From: Pseudomonas sp. BGr12
Lineage (GTDB): Bacteria > Pseudomonadota > Gammaproteobacteria > Pseudomonadales > Pseudomonadaceae
Length of the DNA stretch: 64,000 bases
NCBI RefSeq assembly: GCF_030272895.1
Contig: NZ_JALRNF010000006.1
Span: forward strand, 103,116 to 167,115
Direction: 5' to 3'
Part shown: positions 39,029 through 50,921 of the stretch, in pieces
How positions within the stretch are numbered: the first letter of the stretch is position 1
Layout: each line of letters starts with the position of its first letter
Position numbers and translations under genes: made by a program
The notes under the pieces: model-generated
What the model was told of the DNA's origin: nothing
The model's database searches: none
What the model saw: the letters and a program-made list of their open reading frames with translations, nothing else

Positions 39029-40125
39029 TGGGCGCCAGATGGCTGCTGGGCGGCGCGCTGTGGCTGTGTGCGTCCGTGGCAGCCGCCAGTTGCTGGCCGG
39101 CGTGGGAGCAGTTCAGGACCGAGCTGGTCACAGCCGACGGCCGGGTGATCGACCCGGCCCAAGGCCGCATCAGCACCTCCGAAGGGCAGACCTATGGCTT
39201 GTTCTTCGCCCTGGTGGCCAATGATCACGAGCGCTTTCGCCAGTTGCTCAGCTGGACCGAGAACAACCTGGCTGGCGGCAATTTGAGCAAGCAGTTGCCG
39301 GCCTGGAAGTGGGGCCAGGACGAGAAGGGCAAATGGCGCGTACTGGACAGCAACAATGCCAGCGATGCCGACCTGTGGCTGGCCTACAGCCTGCTTGAGG
39401 CGGGGCGTCTGTGGGCGGTGGCCGAGTACCGCGAACTGGCCATCGAAGTGCTCTGGCGGGTGGCCGCGCAGACCCTGCGCCCGCTGCCGGGCGTGGGGGT
39501 GATGCTGCTGCCGGGCGACCGCGGCTTTGTCACGGCCAAGGGCACTCGCCTGAACACCAGCTATCTGCCGCCCCAGGTGCTGGAGCGCTTTGCCGAACTG
39601 GCGCCGCTCTGGCAAGAGCTGGCCGACAACAGCCGCACGCTGTTGCTCAACAGTGCGCCCAAGGGCCTGGCGCCCGACTGGTTGGCGGTGCGCGAGGACG
39701 GCCGCTTGATCAGCGACCCGGTCAACGGCGCCAAGGGCAGCTACGACGCCATCCGCGTCTACCTGTGGCTGGGCATGCTCGACCCCGCGGCCAGCGGGCG
39801 CAAGGCGCTGCTGGAGCGCTACCGGCCGATGGTCGAGCTGACCCTCAGGCAGGGCGTGCCACCGGAAACGGTGAATGTCGACAGCGGTGAAGGCAGTGGC
39901 CAGGGTCCCGTGGGCTTTTCTGCGGCCCTGTTGCCGATGCTGGCGGCACTGAACCAGAAGGACGGCCTGCAGCAGCAGCGCCAGCGCTTGGCGGCAGCGC
40001 CCGCCAGTGGCTACTACAACCGGGTCCTGAGCCTGTTCGGCCAGGGATGGGATGAGCGTCGTTACCGATTCGACGCCAAGGGAAGACTGATACCCGGCTG
40101 GGAAGATGCGCAATGCGAAGATTGA
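39025..40125 (+). CDS. bcsZ: Periplasmic endo-1,4-beta-glucanase (GH8) BcsZ
   Basis: BcsZ trims cellulose in the periplasm during secretion. The protein of about 366 residues has a signal peptide (ARWLLGGALWLCASVAAA). The GH8 catalytic Glu is in STSEGQTYGLFFALV and the acid region in NNASDADLWLAYSLLEAGRL. Substrate-site segments are NTSYLPPQVLERF and GAKGSYDAIRVYLWLGML. Two adjacent ATGs (39025, 39028) are possible; the first gives the same ATGA overlap as the neighbouring junctions. The frame is open further upstream inside bcsB but without a ribosome site. It overlaps bcsC by 13 bases. Confidence 0.95.
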   Translation: MMGARWLLGGALWLCASVAAASCWPAWEQFRTELVTADGRVIDPAQGRISTSEGQTYGLFFALVANDHERFRQLLSWTENNLAGGNLSKQLPAWKWGQDEKGKWRVLDSNNASDADLWLAYSLLEAGRLWAVAEYRELAIEVLWRVAAQTLRPLPGVGVMLLPGDRGFVTAKGTRLNTSYLPPQVLERFAELAPLWQELADNSRTLLLNSAPKGLAPDWLAVREDGRLISDPVNGAKGSYDAIRVYLWLGMLDPAASGRKALLERYRPMVELTLRQGVPPETVNVDSGEGSGQGPVGFSAALLPMLAALNQKDGLQQQRQRLAAAPASGYYNRVLSLFGQGWDERRYRFDAKGRLIPGWEDAQCED

Positions 40126-43100
40126 CCACCTTGCTGTGCCTCGGCGCAGTGCCCCTGACCCTGCTGGCCCAGCCGGCCGATCGCGGCGAGCAGCGCGAAT
40201 GGCTGATGCAGCAGATTCGCCTGGGTGAGGCGACCCACCGTGAGAGCCTGGTCGAGGACTCCCTGGCGCGCCTGCGCCTGCTGGAGCCGGACAACCTGGA
40301 CGCCCTCAGTGCCTCCATCCGCCAGGCGGTGCGCACCGGCGAACTTGACCGTGCCCGGCAGTTGTATGGCGATCTGCATCGCCTGGCCCCGGACGGTCCC
40401 CAGGATCGGCAGATGGCTCGCCTGCTGGAAATGAGTAGCGGGGAAGGCGCGCAAACCCTGCAGCAGATCCGCCTGCTGGCCACTGCCGGTCGATTCGACG
40501 AGGCGCTGTCGCGTTATGAGGCCGCGTTTGGCAAGGGCGAGCCGCCGAGCCTGGAGCTGGCCCTGGAGTACTGGCACATCCGCAGTCGCTTGCCCGATCA
40601 ATTGCCGACCACCATCGACCACCTCTACGCCCTGGACAAGCAGTACCCGGGCAGCCCCGAGTTGCAGCAATTCCTTGCCGAGCAGTTGTTCCGTGCCAAG
40701 CGCAATGACGAGGCACTGCTGGTGGTGCAGCGCATGGCCGGCGAAACCCAGTCGCGCAAACAGGCTGCCAGCCTTGAGTTCGCTTACCTGAGCAAGCAGC
40801 CGACCAGCGATGCCAGCGTGCGGGCCTGGCAGGCGTTCTTGCAGCGCTACCCGGGTGACAGCCACCAGGAGCAGGTCCAGACGTTGCTTGCCGGGCAACA
40901 AAAGCTCACCGGCGATCCGGCCTGGCGCGCCGGCCAGCTGGGCATCCGCATGCTGGTGGAGCGACGCACACCGGCCGTGGCCGAGCGCAACCTGCGCAAG
41001 GCGCTGGCGGCCTATCCCAAGGACGCCACCCTCAAGGGTTACCTGGGCCTGGCCCTGGCGCGCCAGGGGCGGCGTCAGGAAGCGGTGGACTGGCTCAAGC
41101 AGGCCGTGGCCGAGGAGCAGGACACCTACATCCTCAGCAAATGGCATGAACTACTGGCGTCCACCGAGTACTGGCTGGTGATGCAGCGCGGCCGCCAGGC
41201 CTTGAACGCCGGCAACTACAACGCCGCCCAGCAAGCCTATGAAGAAGCGGCCCGGCGCGACCCCAAGGAGCCCCTGGCGCTGCTCGGGCTGGGCAATGTG
41301 GCGATGGCCCGCAAGCAACTGCCGCGAGCCGAGCAGTACTACCTGCAGGCCGCGCAGCTGCAACCGGGTAACGAGAACACCGTGCGGGCCCTGTCGCGCC
41401 TGTACCAGGCGCAGTCCCCGGCGCGCCATTCACGCTACGTCGCCAGCCTGCCGGCCAAACAGCGGCAGTGGGCGGCGCTGCCCGCCAGTGGCAGTGGCAG
41501 TGGGCAGGCGGGCACCGGCTCGCAAGTGGAGCTGCTGCGCGGGCAGGCCCGGCAGTCGCTGGAGCGCGAAGACTGGGCGGGCGCCGAGCGTCAGTTGAGC
41601 CAGGCCCGTCAGTTGGCGCCCAACGACCCCTGGCTGGCCAGCGACCTGGCCCGGGCCTTGCGCATGCAGGGCAAGGACGCCCAGGCCGACGCCGTGTTCG
41701 CCGACCTGCTGGCGCGCCTGGGCCGGGAGCCGACCGCGCGATTCGCCCACGGCCTGTACCTGGAGGCAAGCGGACGCAACCAGGCCGGACTCGACACCCT
41801 CGAACAGGTGCCGGCCGGTCAATGGAACGATGGCATGCAGGCCCTGCACAAGCGCCTGCAGCGTCAGGTGGTGGTGGAGCGCGCCCGCGCCCTGGACGAC
41901 CGCGGCGACACCGCCGGGGCCATGGCCGTGTTGCAAGGGCAGCTGGGAGCCGACCAGCCGCTGGCGCAACAGCTTGGCGACCTGCAGCAACTGGCCGGCT
42001 GGGCACGCAAGACCGGTGACCTTGACGCTGCCGACGGCTATTACTCACGCATCCTCGCCTTGCAGCCGGGTGACGCGCTGGCGCGCCTGGGGCAGATCGA
42101 GGTGATGATCGAGCGGGGCGACACTACGGCTGCGCGCCAGGCGCTGCAGCAACATGAACCCCTGGTACCTGAAGACCAACTCGACGGCCGCCGGCGCCTG
42201 GGCAATGCCTGGGCCGCCGTCGGCGAGCGTGACAGGGCGCGGCGGCTGCTGGCCGATGTGGCCCGGCGCAAGACCGCCCCGGATGCCTTGTTGTACCGCG
42301 ACCTGGCACGCATGGTGCCGCGCCAGCAGGCCGACCATGCGCTGGACTACTACGCGCTGGCGATGCGCGATGCCGGCTTGCTCGCTGCCGAACAGGCCAG
42401 CCCCCGCGACGACATCGCCCTGACCCGTGCCAGCCGCGCCAGTGACGAGGATGACTGGCTGCGCCAGAGCCTGCGCCGTGACGTCGACCAGCTCTACCAG
42501 TGGCAGAGCCCCACGGTCACGGTCCAGCAGGACTACGGCTGGCGCGACAACGACGGCGCCGAAGGCATTTCCGACCTCACCACCTCGACCACCATGGTCT
42601 ATGCACAGTTGCCGGTGGGCGAGGGCCTGGGTTTTGCCCGGGTCGAGCAAGTGTCGTTGCGCGCGGCCAGCTTCGATACCGACGCCGATGGCCTGCACCG
42701 CGAAGCCTTCGGCAGTTGCTCGTTCCGTGGCCGCAACGCCGCCGGTGCCATTCCCAGCGGCTGCCCCGGCGGCAAGGAAACCGCCGATGGCATCACCCTG
42801 GCCGCCGGTTGGCAGGGCGATGGGGTGAGCGCCGACATCGGCACCTCGCCCATGGGCTTCGAGGTGCAGAACCTGCTGGGCGGCGTCACCTTCAATGGCA
42901 AGAGCCACGGCATCGGCTGGACCCTGACCGGTTCGCGCCGGCCGATGAACAACTCGTTGCTGTCCTACGCCGGCGCCAAGGACCCGCGCACCGGTATCAG
43001 CTGGGGCGGGGTGACGGCCACCGGCGTGACCCTTGGCCTGAGCCATGACCGCGGGCTGGACGATGGTGTCTGGGCCAGCCTGGGCTACCACTGGCTGCAA

Positions 43101-43682
43101 GGCAAGAACGTCGAGGACAACACGCGCTGGCGGGCCATGGGCGGCTATTACTACCGGCTGATCAACCGGGCGGATGAAGAGCTGCGCATCGGCGCCACGG
43201 CCATGACCTGGCATTACGAGCGCAACCTGGGCGGCTACACCCTGGGCCAGGGCGGCTATTACAGCCCGCAGCGTTACCTGTCGTTCGGCGTGCCGGTCAA
43301 CTATGCCTGGCGCAACGCCGACTGGTCGGTGTACCTGGAGGGCTCGGTGGGTTATTCCTGGGCGCACAGCGATGCCGAACGCGCCTTCCCGGTGTCATCG
43401 GTCAACGACGACATACTCGATCAGTACGGGCCGTTGCTGAGCAGCAACATCGACGAACTGCGTGGCAGCGACGACAACAAGGGCCTGGGCTACCTGGCCC
43501 AGGCCCTGGTCGAGCGGCGCCTGGACGATCACTGGGTGCTGGGCGGCGGCTTCACCCTGCAACGCAGCGAAGACTACTCGCCCAATCGCGCTTTGCTGTA
43601 CCTGCGCTACAGCTTCGATCCGTGGCAGGGCAATCTGCCGCTGCCGGTCAACCCGTTGAAGCCGTATGCGGAGGCGCGTTGA
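40113..43682 (+). CDS. bcsC: Cellulose outer-membrane export protein BcsC (TPR + porin)
   Basis: BcsC spans the periplasm with TPR repeats and forms the outer-membrane channel for the polymer. The 1189-residue protein has a signal peptide (RRLTTLLCLGAVPLTLLAQP) and about 850 residues of TPR-like helices (for example AQQAYEEAARRDPKEPLALL, then GLGNVAMARKQLPRAEQYY). The C-terminal BCSC_C beta-barrel starts near 840 and ends LYLRYSFDPWQGNLPLPVNP LKPYAEAR. The length and layout match E. coli BcsC. It is the last gene of the operon; I see no strong terminator after it. Confidence 0.96.
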   Translation: MRRLTTLLCLGAVPLTLLAQPADRGEQREWLMQQIRLGEATHRESLVEDSLARLRLLEPDNLDALSASIRQAVRTGELDRARQLYGDLHRLAPDGPQDRQMARLLEMSSGEGAQTLQQIRLLATAGRFDEALSRYEAAFGKGEPPSLELALEYWHIRSRLPDQLPTTIDHLYALDKQYPGSPELQQFLAEQLFRAKRNDEALLVVQRMAGETQSRKQAASLEFAYLSKQPTSDASVRAWQAFLQRYPGDSHQEQVQTLLAGQQKLTGDPAWRAGQLGIRMLVERRTPAVAERNLRKALAAYPKDATLKGYLGLALARQGRRQEAVDWLKQAVAEEQDTYILSKWHELLASTEYWLVMQRGRQALNAGNYNAAQQAYEEAARRDPKEPLALLGLGNVAMARKQLPRAEQYYLQAAQLQPGNENTVRALSRLYQAQSPARHSRYVASLPAKQRQWAALPASGSGSGQAGTGSQVELLRGQARQSLEREDWAGAERQLSQARQLAPNDPWLASDLARALRMQGKDAQADAVFADLLARLGREPTARFAHGLYLEASGRNQAGLDTLEQVPAGQWNDGMQALHKRLQRQVVVERARALDDRGDTAGAMAVLQGQLGADQPLAQQLGDLQQLAGWARKTGDLDAADGYYSRILALQPGDALARLGQIEVMIERGDTTAARQALQQHEPLVPEDQLDGRRRLGNAWAAVGERDRARRLLADVARRKTAPDALLYRDLARMVPRQQADHALDYYALAMRDAGLLAAEQASPRDDIALTRASRASDEDDWLRQSLRRDVDQLYQWQSPTVTVQQDYGWRDNDGAEGISDLTTSTTMVYAQLPVGEGLGFARVEQVSLRAASFDTDADGLHREAFGSCSFRGRNAAGAIPSGCPGGKETADGITLAAGWQGDGVSADIGTSPMGFEVQNLLGGVTFNGKSHGIGWTLTGSRRPMNNSLLSYAGAKDPRTGISWGGVTATGVTLGLSHDRGLDDGVWASLGYHWLQGKNVEDNTRWRAMGGYYYRLINRADEELRIGATAMTWHYERNLGGYTLGQGGYYSPQRYLSFGVPVNYAWRNADWSVYLEGSVGYSWAHSDAERAFPVSSVNDDILDQYGPLLSSNIDELRGSDDNKGLGYLAQALVERRLDDHWVLGGGFTLQRSEDYSPNRALLYLRYSFDPWQGNLPLPVNPLKPYAEAR

Positions 43683-43731
43683 GGTCGGTGCTGAGCAGTA
43701 GGGTCATTAACTTGTAAGTTTCGGTCATTGA

Positions 43732-45873
<2,142 letters not shown>

Positions 45874-45880
45874 TGCACAG

Positions 45881-45908
45881 GCGCGGCGGGGTGCCGATCC
45901 CGCCGCGC
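45881..45908 (+). terminator. Strong GC hairpin after fadH
   Basis: GCGCGGCGGG-gtgccgat-CCCGCCGCGC is a perfect 10-bp stem seven bases after the stop codon. No T tract follows, so it is either a weak terminator or a 3'-end stabilising structure. Confidence 0.4.
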
Positions 45909-45915
45909 TGGTAGA

Positions 45916-45935
45916 CTGCTGCTTCCCTGCAGCAG
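45916..45935 (+). promoter_or_regulatory. Hairpin just before the PLP-deaminase start codon
   Basis: CTGCTGC-TTCCCT-GCAGCAG is a perfect 7-bp stem ending ten bases before the ATG at 45946. No clear Shine-Dalgarno is seen between them, so the stem may limit ribosome access. Confidence 0.35.
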
Positions 45936-45945
45936 TGATGCGTCA

Positions 45946-46842
45946 ATGACCGGCTTCGATTCCCTTCCCGTGGCACCCCTGCAAGCGCTGGCGTTGAGCT
46001 GGCTGCGCCCGTTTGACGTCGAGCTGGCGGTGCTGCGCCTGGACCTGATCGACCCGCTGATCAGCGGCAATAAATGGTTCAAGCTGCTGGAGCACCTGCG
46101 CCTGGCCCAGGACGCCGGAGCGCCCGGCATCATCAGCCTGGGCGGCGCCCATTCCAATCACCTGCACGCCCTGGCGGCCGCCGGCAAGCGCTTCGGCTTC
46201 GCCACGGCAGGGTTGCTGCGTGGCCATTGCCAGGACACGCCGACGGTGCGCGACCTGCAGGCATTCGGCATGCAGGTGCACTGGCTGGGTTACGGCGGCT
46301 ACCGGGAGCGTCATCAACCCGGCTTCTGGCAACCCTGGCAGGCACTTTATCCGGGCTGGCACTGCGTGCCTGAAGGGGGCGGCGGCCCCTTGGGCGCCAA
46401 GGGTTGTGCCTTGATCGTCGCACAGGCCCGGGCCCAGCTGGCGAACCTGGGCTGGGCGGACTACGACGCCTGGTGGCTGGCTGCCGGTACGGGGACCACG
46501 CTGGCGGGGCTGGTGCTGGCGGAGGAGGGTGGCCATGCGGTCCATGGCGCGCTGGCGGTGCCAGCGGATCATGGCGTGGCCGAAGCAGTCCGGGCGCTGG
46601 TCGGGCCCGCTGGCTACCGCTTGTACGATGCCAGCCGTGGAGGTTTTGCCAAAGTCGATGAAGCCTTGCTGGCCTTCATGGACACGTGCGAGCGCGAATC
46701 GGGCCTGCCGCTGGAGCCGCTGTACGCCGGCAAGGCCCTGCTGGCCCTGCGCGAGCAGGTCGAGGCGGGCGCCTTCGCCCCCGGTACACGGCTGATCTTC
46801 CTGCACAGCGGCGGCCTGCAGGGCCGCCGCGGTTTTGCCTAG
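45946..46842 (+). CDS. PLP-dependent ACC deaminase / D-cysteine desulfhydrase family protein
   Basis: The 298-residue protein is a fold-type II PLP enzyme. The Schiff-base lysine is Lys43 in ISGNKWFKLLEHL, followed by SLGGAHSNHLHALAAAGKRF, PEGGGGPLGAKGC, and the phosphate-binding loop AAGTGTTLAGLVLAEE. This pattern fits the ACC deaminase/D-cysteine desulfhydrase group. True ACC deaminases carry other specificity residues and are longer (about 338), so a D-cysteine- or D-amino acid-type lyase is more likely. It overlaps the convergent cytochrome gene by four bases. Confidence 0.8.
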   Translation: MTGFDSLPVAPLQALALSWLRPFDVELAVLRLDLIDPLISGNKWFKLLEHLRLAQDAGAPGIISLGGAHSNHLHALAAAGKRFGFATAGLLRGHCQDTPTVRDLQAFGMQVHWLGYGGYRERHQPGFWQPWQALYPGWHCVPEGGGGPLGAKGCALIVAQARAQLANLGWADYDAWWLAAGTGTTLAGLVLAEEGGHAVHGALAVPADHGVAEAVRALVGPAGYRLYDASRGGFAKVDEALLAFMDTCERESGLPLEPLYAGKALLALREQVEAGAFAPGTRLIFLHSGGLQGRRGFA

Positions 46843-47387
46843 TTGCCGCGTGGCAGCATGCGCAGCAGGGTGTTATCACGCTGCACATAGTGGTGGTACA
46901 GGCCGGCCACGGCATGCAGGCCGATCAGCCAGTAACCCCAGCTGCCGATGCGCTCGTGCCAGCCCTTGATCGACTTGGCCAGGTCCGGGTCCGGTGCCAG
47001 CAGCGCCGGTAGCTCGAAGCCATAGAAGGGGATCGGCTTGTTCGCCGCGCTGAGGATCATCCAGCCAGCCAGCGGCAGGCCGATCATCAGCAGGTACAGG
47101 GCCAGGTGCATCAGGTGCGCCAGGCCAGTCTGCCAGGCCGGCGGGGCCGGGACGATCGGCGGTGCGGGGCGGACCAGGCGCACGGCCAGGCGTAGCCACA
47201 CCAGCACGAACACGGTCAGGCCGAGCATGAAGTGCAGGTCTTTCATCAGGTTGCGTTCGGCGCTGTCCTTGGGGAACAGGCCGCGCAGTTCGATCAGGGC
47301 GTAGACCGCCACCAGCAGCACCAGCATCAGCCAGTGCAGGGCGATCGACAGGCCGTTGTAGCGGGCCTGTGGGGTGTTCAGGGTCAT
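46839..47387 (-). CDS. Cytochrome b561
   Basis: The 182-residue protein has four membrane helices and the histidines expected to bind two b-type haems: SIALHWLMLVLL, LMKDLHFMLGLTVFV, and late His in LIGLHAVAGLYHHYVQRD. The family (YodB/CybB-like) moves electrons from the quinone pool, and some members are superoxide:quinone oxidoreductases. ATG 47387 has GAGGA seven bases upstream; a TTG two codons earlier is less likely. It is divergent from arsB. Confidence 0.9.
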   Translation of the reverse strand: MTLNTPQARYNGLSIALHWLMLVLLVAVYALIELRGLFPKDSAERNLMKDLHFMLGLTVFVLVWLRLAVRLVRPAPPIVPAPPAWQTGLAHLMHLALYLLMIGLPLAGWMILSAANKPIPFYGFELPALLAPDPDLAKSIKGWHERIGSWGYWLIGLHAVAGLYHHYVQRDNTLLRMLPRGN

Positions 47388-47475
47388 GGTCAATCCTCGT
47401 CATCAGGTCGAAGTCCACGCTCTTGGCGGCGCTGTGATTTCACTGTAATCGCTGGACCGCCGATTACTCGGCCAT

Positions 47476-47519
47476 TGAAACAAAATTTCATTACCCCGGT
47501 ATTGATCTGTCGCTAGAAT
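47476..47519 (+). promoter_or_regulatory. Promoter and candidate operator of arsB
   Basis: TTACCC at 47491-47496 and TAGAAT at 47514-47519 are 17 bases apart, giving a plausible promoter 38 bases before arsB. TGAAA-CAAAA-TTTCA at 47476-47490 is a perfect inverted repeat directly upstream of the -35. It could bind a regulator such as an ArsR encoded elsewhere. This is inference. Confidence 0.4.
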
Positions 47520-47556
47520 CCGCCGTTTTCCACCCGTACGTGCAAGGCTGCGACTC

Positions 47557-48843
47557 ATGCTGATGGCGTCATTGATTTTCCTCCTGACCATTACCCTGGT
47601 GATCTGGCAGCCGCGTGGCCTGGGGGTGGGCTGGAGTGCTACCGGCGGGGCGCTGCTGGCGCTGCTCACCGGCGTGGTGCAGTGGGGCGATATCCCGGTG
47701 GTCTGGCAGATCATCTGGAATGCCACCGGCACTTTCATCGCCCTGATCATCATCAGCCTGCTGCTCGATGCCGCCGGCTTTTTCGCTTGGGCGGCGCTGC
47801 ATGTGGCGCGCTGGGGGCGCGGCAGCGGGCGCCGGTTGTTCTGCTATATCGTGCTGCTCGGGGCGCTGGTTTCGGCGCTGTTCGCCAACGATGGTGCGGC
47901 ATTGATCCTGACGCCGATCGTGGTGGCCATGCTTCTGGCCCTGCGTTTCAGTCCGGCGGCGACCCTGGCCTTCGTCATGGCCGCAGGCTTTATCGCCGAC
48001 ACCGCGAGCCTGCCGCTGGTGGTGTCGAACCTGGTCAACATCGTCTCGGCGGACTTCTTCGGCATCGGCTTCAACCGCTATGCCAGCGTGATGATGCCGG
48101 TGAACCTGGTCAGTGTGGCGGCGACCCTGGCGGTGTTGCTGTGGTATTTCCGCCGCGACATTCCGGCCGACTACGACCCGTTGCAGCTGGACCGCCCGCG
48201 TAGCGTGGTGCAGGACCCGGCCACTTTTGTCGCCGGCTGGCTGGTGCTGGTGGTGCTGTTGATCGGCTGCTTCGCCCTGGAGCCGCTGGGCATCCCCATC
48301 AGCGCGATCTCGGCGGTGTGCGCGGCGGTGCTGCTGGCGGTGGCGGCGCGCGGGCACCGGATCTCCACGCGCAAGGTGCTCAAGGAAGCGCCCTGGCACA
48401 TCGTGGTGTTCTCCCTGGGGATGTACCTGGTGGTCTATGGCCTGCGCAATGCCGGGTTGACCGACTACCTGGCCGGCTGGCTCGACGACTTCGCCGCCGG
48501 TGGCGTCTGGGGCGCGGCCATGGGCACGGGGCTGCTGGCGGCGCTGCTGTCGTCGATCATGAACAACCTGCCGACGGTGCTGATTGGCGCCTTGTCGATC
48601 GATGCCAGCGCGGCCAGTGGCGTGGTCAAGGAGGCGATGATCTATGCCAACGTGATCGGCAGCGACCTGGGGCCGAAAATCACCCCGATCGGCAGCCTGG
48701 CCACCTTGTTGTGGCTGCATGTGCTGGAGCGCAAGGGGGTGAAGATCGGCTGGGGGTATTACTTCAAGGTCGGGATCGTATTGACCGTGCCGGTGTTGCT
48801 GTTGACCCTGGCTGCCCTGGCCCTGCGCCTGACCCAGGTTTGA
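47557..48843 (+). CDS. arsB: Arsenite/antimonite efflux pump ArsB
   Basis: ArsB expels arsenite and antimonite across the inner membrane. The 428-residue protein has about 12 membrane helices. It matches plasmid and E. coli ArsB closely from memory, for example [77 protein letters not shown] and [20 protein letters not shown]. The start aligns with the known N-terminus. No arsR, arsC or arsH is present in the window, so this is an orphan pump gene. An ArsB-like pump with other substrates is unlikely given the resemblance. Confidence 0.94.
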   Translation: MLMASLIFLLTITLVIWQPRGLGVGWSATGGALLALLTGVVQWGDIPVVWQIIWNATGTFIALIIISLLLDAAGFFAWAALHVARWGRGSGRRLFCYIVLLGALVSALFANDGAALILTPIVVAMLLALRFSPAATLAFVMAAGFIADTASLPLVVSNLVNIVSADFFGIGFNRYASVMMPVNLVSVAATLAVLLWYFRRDIPADYDPLQLDRPRSVVQDPATFVAGWLVLVVLLIGCFALEPLGIPISAISAVCAAVLLAVAARGHRISTRKVLKEAPWHIVVFSLGMYLVVYGLRNAGLTDYLAGWLDDFAAGGVWGAAMGTGLLAALLSSIMNNLPTVLIGALSIDASAASGVVKEAMIYANVIGSDLGPKITPIGSLATLLWLHVLERKGVKIGWGYYFKVGIVLTVPVLLLTLAALALRLTQV

Positions 48844-48853
48844 TGGAGGGCCC

Positions 48854-48923
48854 ATCGCAGGCTTCGCCAGTTCCCACAAAAACAGTTGCTTCCAGATCTG
48901 TGGGAGCTGGCGCAGCCTGCGAT
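48854..48923. repeat. Inverted repeat, family B, copy 1
   Basis: Arms of about 25 bases (ATCGCAGGCTTCGCCAGTTC and its near-complement ending GGCGCAGCCTGCGAT) surround a 20-base centre. The arms differ from family A and reappear at 63802-63896. It lies between convergent arsB and the DUF1853 gene. Confidence 0.85.
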
Positions 48924-48949
48924 CGCCTGCGCAGCAGGCGTAAAACCCG

Positions 48950-49894
48950 TCACCCCGGCAAATTCGGCCAGGCATCGGAGACCAGGAACACCCGCTGCAC
49001 TTCCTCCCAGTCGCCGTCGTCGCCTTCCACCAGGCGCACCAGCAATTGCGCCGGCGCCAACGGGTCGAGCAGTTCCAGCCACTGATTCAAGCGCTCCGAC
49101 GTCCAGCACTCTTCTTCGCTACAGCGCGCCGGCGCCAGCCAGGCCTGGCGCGGCAGCGGCTGCCAGTCGCCCGCCAGGCTCTGCTCGACAAACGCCGGCC
49201 AGTGGCACCGATGCAGCCACTGCCCACGCAAATGTTGCGGATGCGCACCGTGCGGCGAATCGGCATGCCCCGGCCAGGGGTAGAACAGGTAGCCGGCCAG
49301 CCACAACTGGGCGCTGAACTGCTCGATCTCCAGCGCCGCCAGCGCCTCGCGGCTTTCGGCCCGCGCCGAGATCGGCAACTGGTGATCGCGCAGGTGCGCC
49401 AGCTTGCGGTCCAGGCGGTCATGGCAGCCCGGGCCCAGCCAGTGTGCCGGGTCCTGGCCATCGCCCCCCGGCGGCCCCAGGTACAGCTTGATCGCCAGTT
49501 CCTGGTGGTGCACGCCGTCCGCGTCGCGCAGGAGGATATCCAGCTCGCCCAGGGTGTGCCCGGCGCTGCGGATTGGCAGGTTGGCTGCCAGCAAAGTCAC
49601 GCCGGGGGCATGCTGCAGGGTGAACTGCCATAGGCGTTCGTAGTACAGGCCCAGGCGCCGGGTGGTGGCCTGGGCCAGCCAGTCCAGCAGCGGGCTGCTG
49701 TCCCGGTCCAGGGCCAGCAACCACTGGCGCAGGCGCCCGGGGTCGGCCACCCAGTCGCTGGCCGCCAGCGGGTGACGCTGGGGCCAGGGCGTCTGGTGCA
49801 GCATCGGCGGGGCGAGGATGACCCAGGCCAGGTCGCGCACCGGAGGCTGGCGCAACTGGCGGGGCAGGTCGGTCAGGCCGGGAAAAGGGTTCAT
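48950..49894 (-). CDS. DUF1853 family protein
   Basis: The 314-residue protein starting [20 protein letters not shown] resembles DUF1853. Conserved-looking segments include [39 protein letters not shown] (acidic, nuclease-like ELDxLL) and ELAIKLYLG. The GELD...ELAIK pattern is reminiscent of restriction-endonuclease-like folds (E/D-x-K), which is an inference only. The frame runs further upstream over the start of nadK on the other strand, but ATG 49894 begins the conserved part. It is divergent from nadK. Confidence 0.75.
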   Translation of the reverse strand: MNPFPGLTDLPRQLRQPPVRDLAWVILAPPMLHQTPWPQRHPLAASDWVADPGRLRQWLLALDRDSSPLLDWLAQATTRRLGLYYERLWQFTLQHAPGVTLLAANLPIRSAGHTLGELDILLRDADGVHHQELAIKLYLGPPGGDGQDPAHWLGPGCHDRLDRKLAHLRDHQLPISARAESREALAALEIEQFSAQLWLAGYLFYPWPGHADSPHGAHPQHLRGQWLHRCHWPAFVEQSLAGDWQPLPRQAWLAPARCSEEECWTSERLNQWLELLDPLAPAQLLVRLVEGDDGDWEEVQRVFLVSDAWPNLPG

Positions 49895-49944
49895 CCAGCG
49901 AGCATAGCGCTTAAGACCGGCGCCCTGGCGATTTTCTCCGGCGT

Positions 49945-49974
49945 TTGCCGCTGCACGGCGCTTTCGCCCATAAT
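49945..49974 (+). promoter_or_regulatory. Candidate promoter for nadK operon
   Basis: TTGCCG at 49945-49950 and CATAAT at 49969-49974 are 18 bases apart, about 57 bases before the nadK start. Confidence 0.4.
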
Positions 49975-50030
49975 CGAACTCTTTGGCGAGCCTCGCCTCT
50001 TTACCCGCCGCAGCGCCTAGCAGGAGCCCC

Positions 50031-50921
50031 ATGGAGCAATTTCGCAATATCGGTATTATCGGCCGCCTCGGCAGTTCCCAGGTGCTCGATACCATACGCC
50101 GACTGAAAAAATTCCTGCTGGAACGGCATCTGCACGTGATCCTCGAGGACACCATCGCCGAAGTGCTGCCCGGCCACGGCCTGCAGACTTCGTCGCGCAA
50201 GCTGCTGGGCGAGGTCTGCGACCTGGTCATCGTCGTCGGTGGCGACGGCAGCCTGCTGGGCGCCGCCCGCGCCCTGGCCCGGCACAACATTCCGGTGCTG
50301 GGCATCAACCGTGGCAGCCTGGGCTTTCTCACCGACATCCGCCCGGACGAACTTGAGGTGAAGGTCGCCGAGGTGCTCGATGGCCATTACCTGGTGGAAA
50401 ACCGCTTCCTGCTCCAGGCCGAAGTGCGCCGCCACGCCGAAGCCATCGGCCAGGGCGATGCGCTCAACGACGTGGTGCTGCACCCGGGCAAGTCGACGCG
50501 GATGATCGAATTCGAGATCTACATCGATGGCCAGTTCGTCTGCAGCCAGAAGGCCGACGGCCTGATCGTCGCCACCCCGACCGGCTCGACCGCCTATGCG
50601 CTGTCGGCGGGCGGGCCGATCATGCACCCCAAGCTCGATGCCATCGTCATCGTGCCCATGTACCCGCATACCCTGTCCGGGCGGCCGATCGTGGTCGACG
50701 GCAACAGCGAGCTGAAGATCGTGGTGTCCAAGGACCTGCAGATCTACCCGCAGATTTCCTGTGACGGCCAGAACCACTTCACCTGCGCCCCCGGCGACAC
50801 CATCACGGTGAACAAAAAGCCGCAGAAGCTGCGCCTGATCCATCCGCTGGACCACAATTACTATGAGGTCTGCCGGACCAAACTCGGCTGGGGCAGCCGT
50901 CTGGGTGGTGGAGGCGACTGA
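50031..50921 (+). CDS. nadK: NAD kinase
   Basis: NadK phosphorylates NAD to NADP. The 296-residue protein has the family motif [11 protein letters not shown] at 70-80, [31 protein letters not shown] (Asp where many members have Glu) and the glycine-rich [22 protein letters not shown] lies before ATG 50031. It shares one base with the next gene. It appears to head a run of tightly packed genes through yeaC. Confidence 0.96.
   Translation: MEQFRNIGIIGRLGSSQVLDTIRRLKKFLLERHLHVILEDTIAEVLPGHGLQTSSRKLLGEVCDLVIVVGGDGSLLGAARALARHNIPVLGINRGSLGFLTDIRPDELEVKVAEVLDGHYLVENRFLLQAEVRRHAEAIGQGDALNDVVLHPGKSTRMIEFEIYIDGQFVCSQKADGLIVATPTGSTAYALSAGGPIMHPKLDAIVIVPMYPHTLSGRPIVVDGNSELKIVVSKDLQIYPQISCDGQNHFTCAPGDTITVNKKPQKLRLIHPLDHNYYEVCRTKLGWGSRLGGGGD

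Noticed and set aside
29642..43682. bcsD, acetylation genes (wssF-I type) or a diguanylate cyclase in the cellulose operon
   Set aside because: All coding space is accounted for by bcsE, F, G, R, Q, A, B, Z and C.
47394..49000. Possible full ars operon
   Set aside because: No arsR, arsC, arsH or arsA sequence is seen on either side of arsB.
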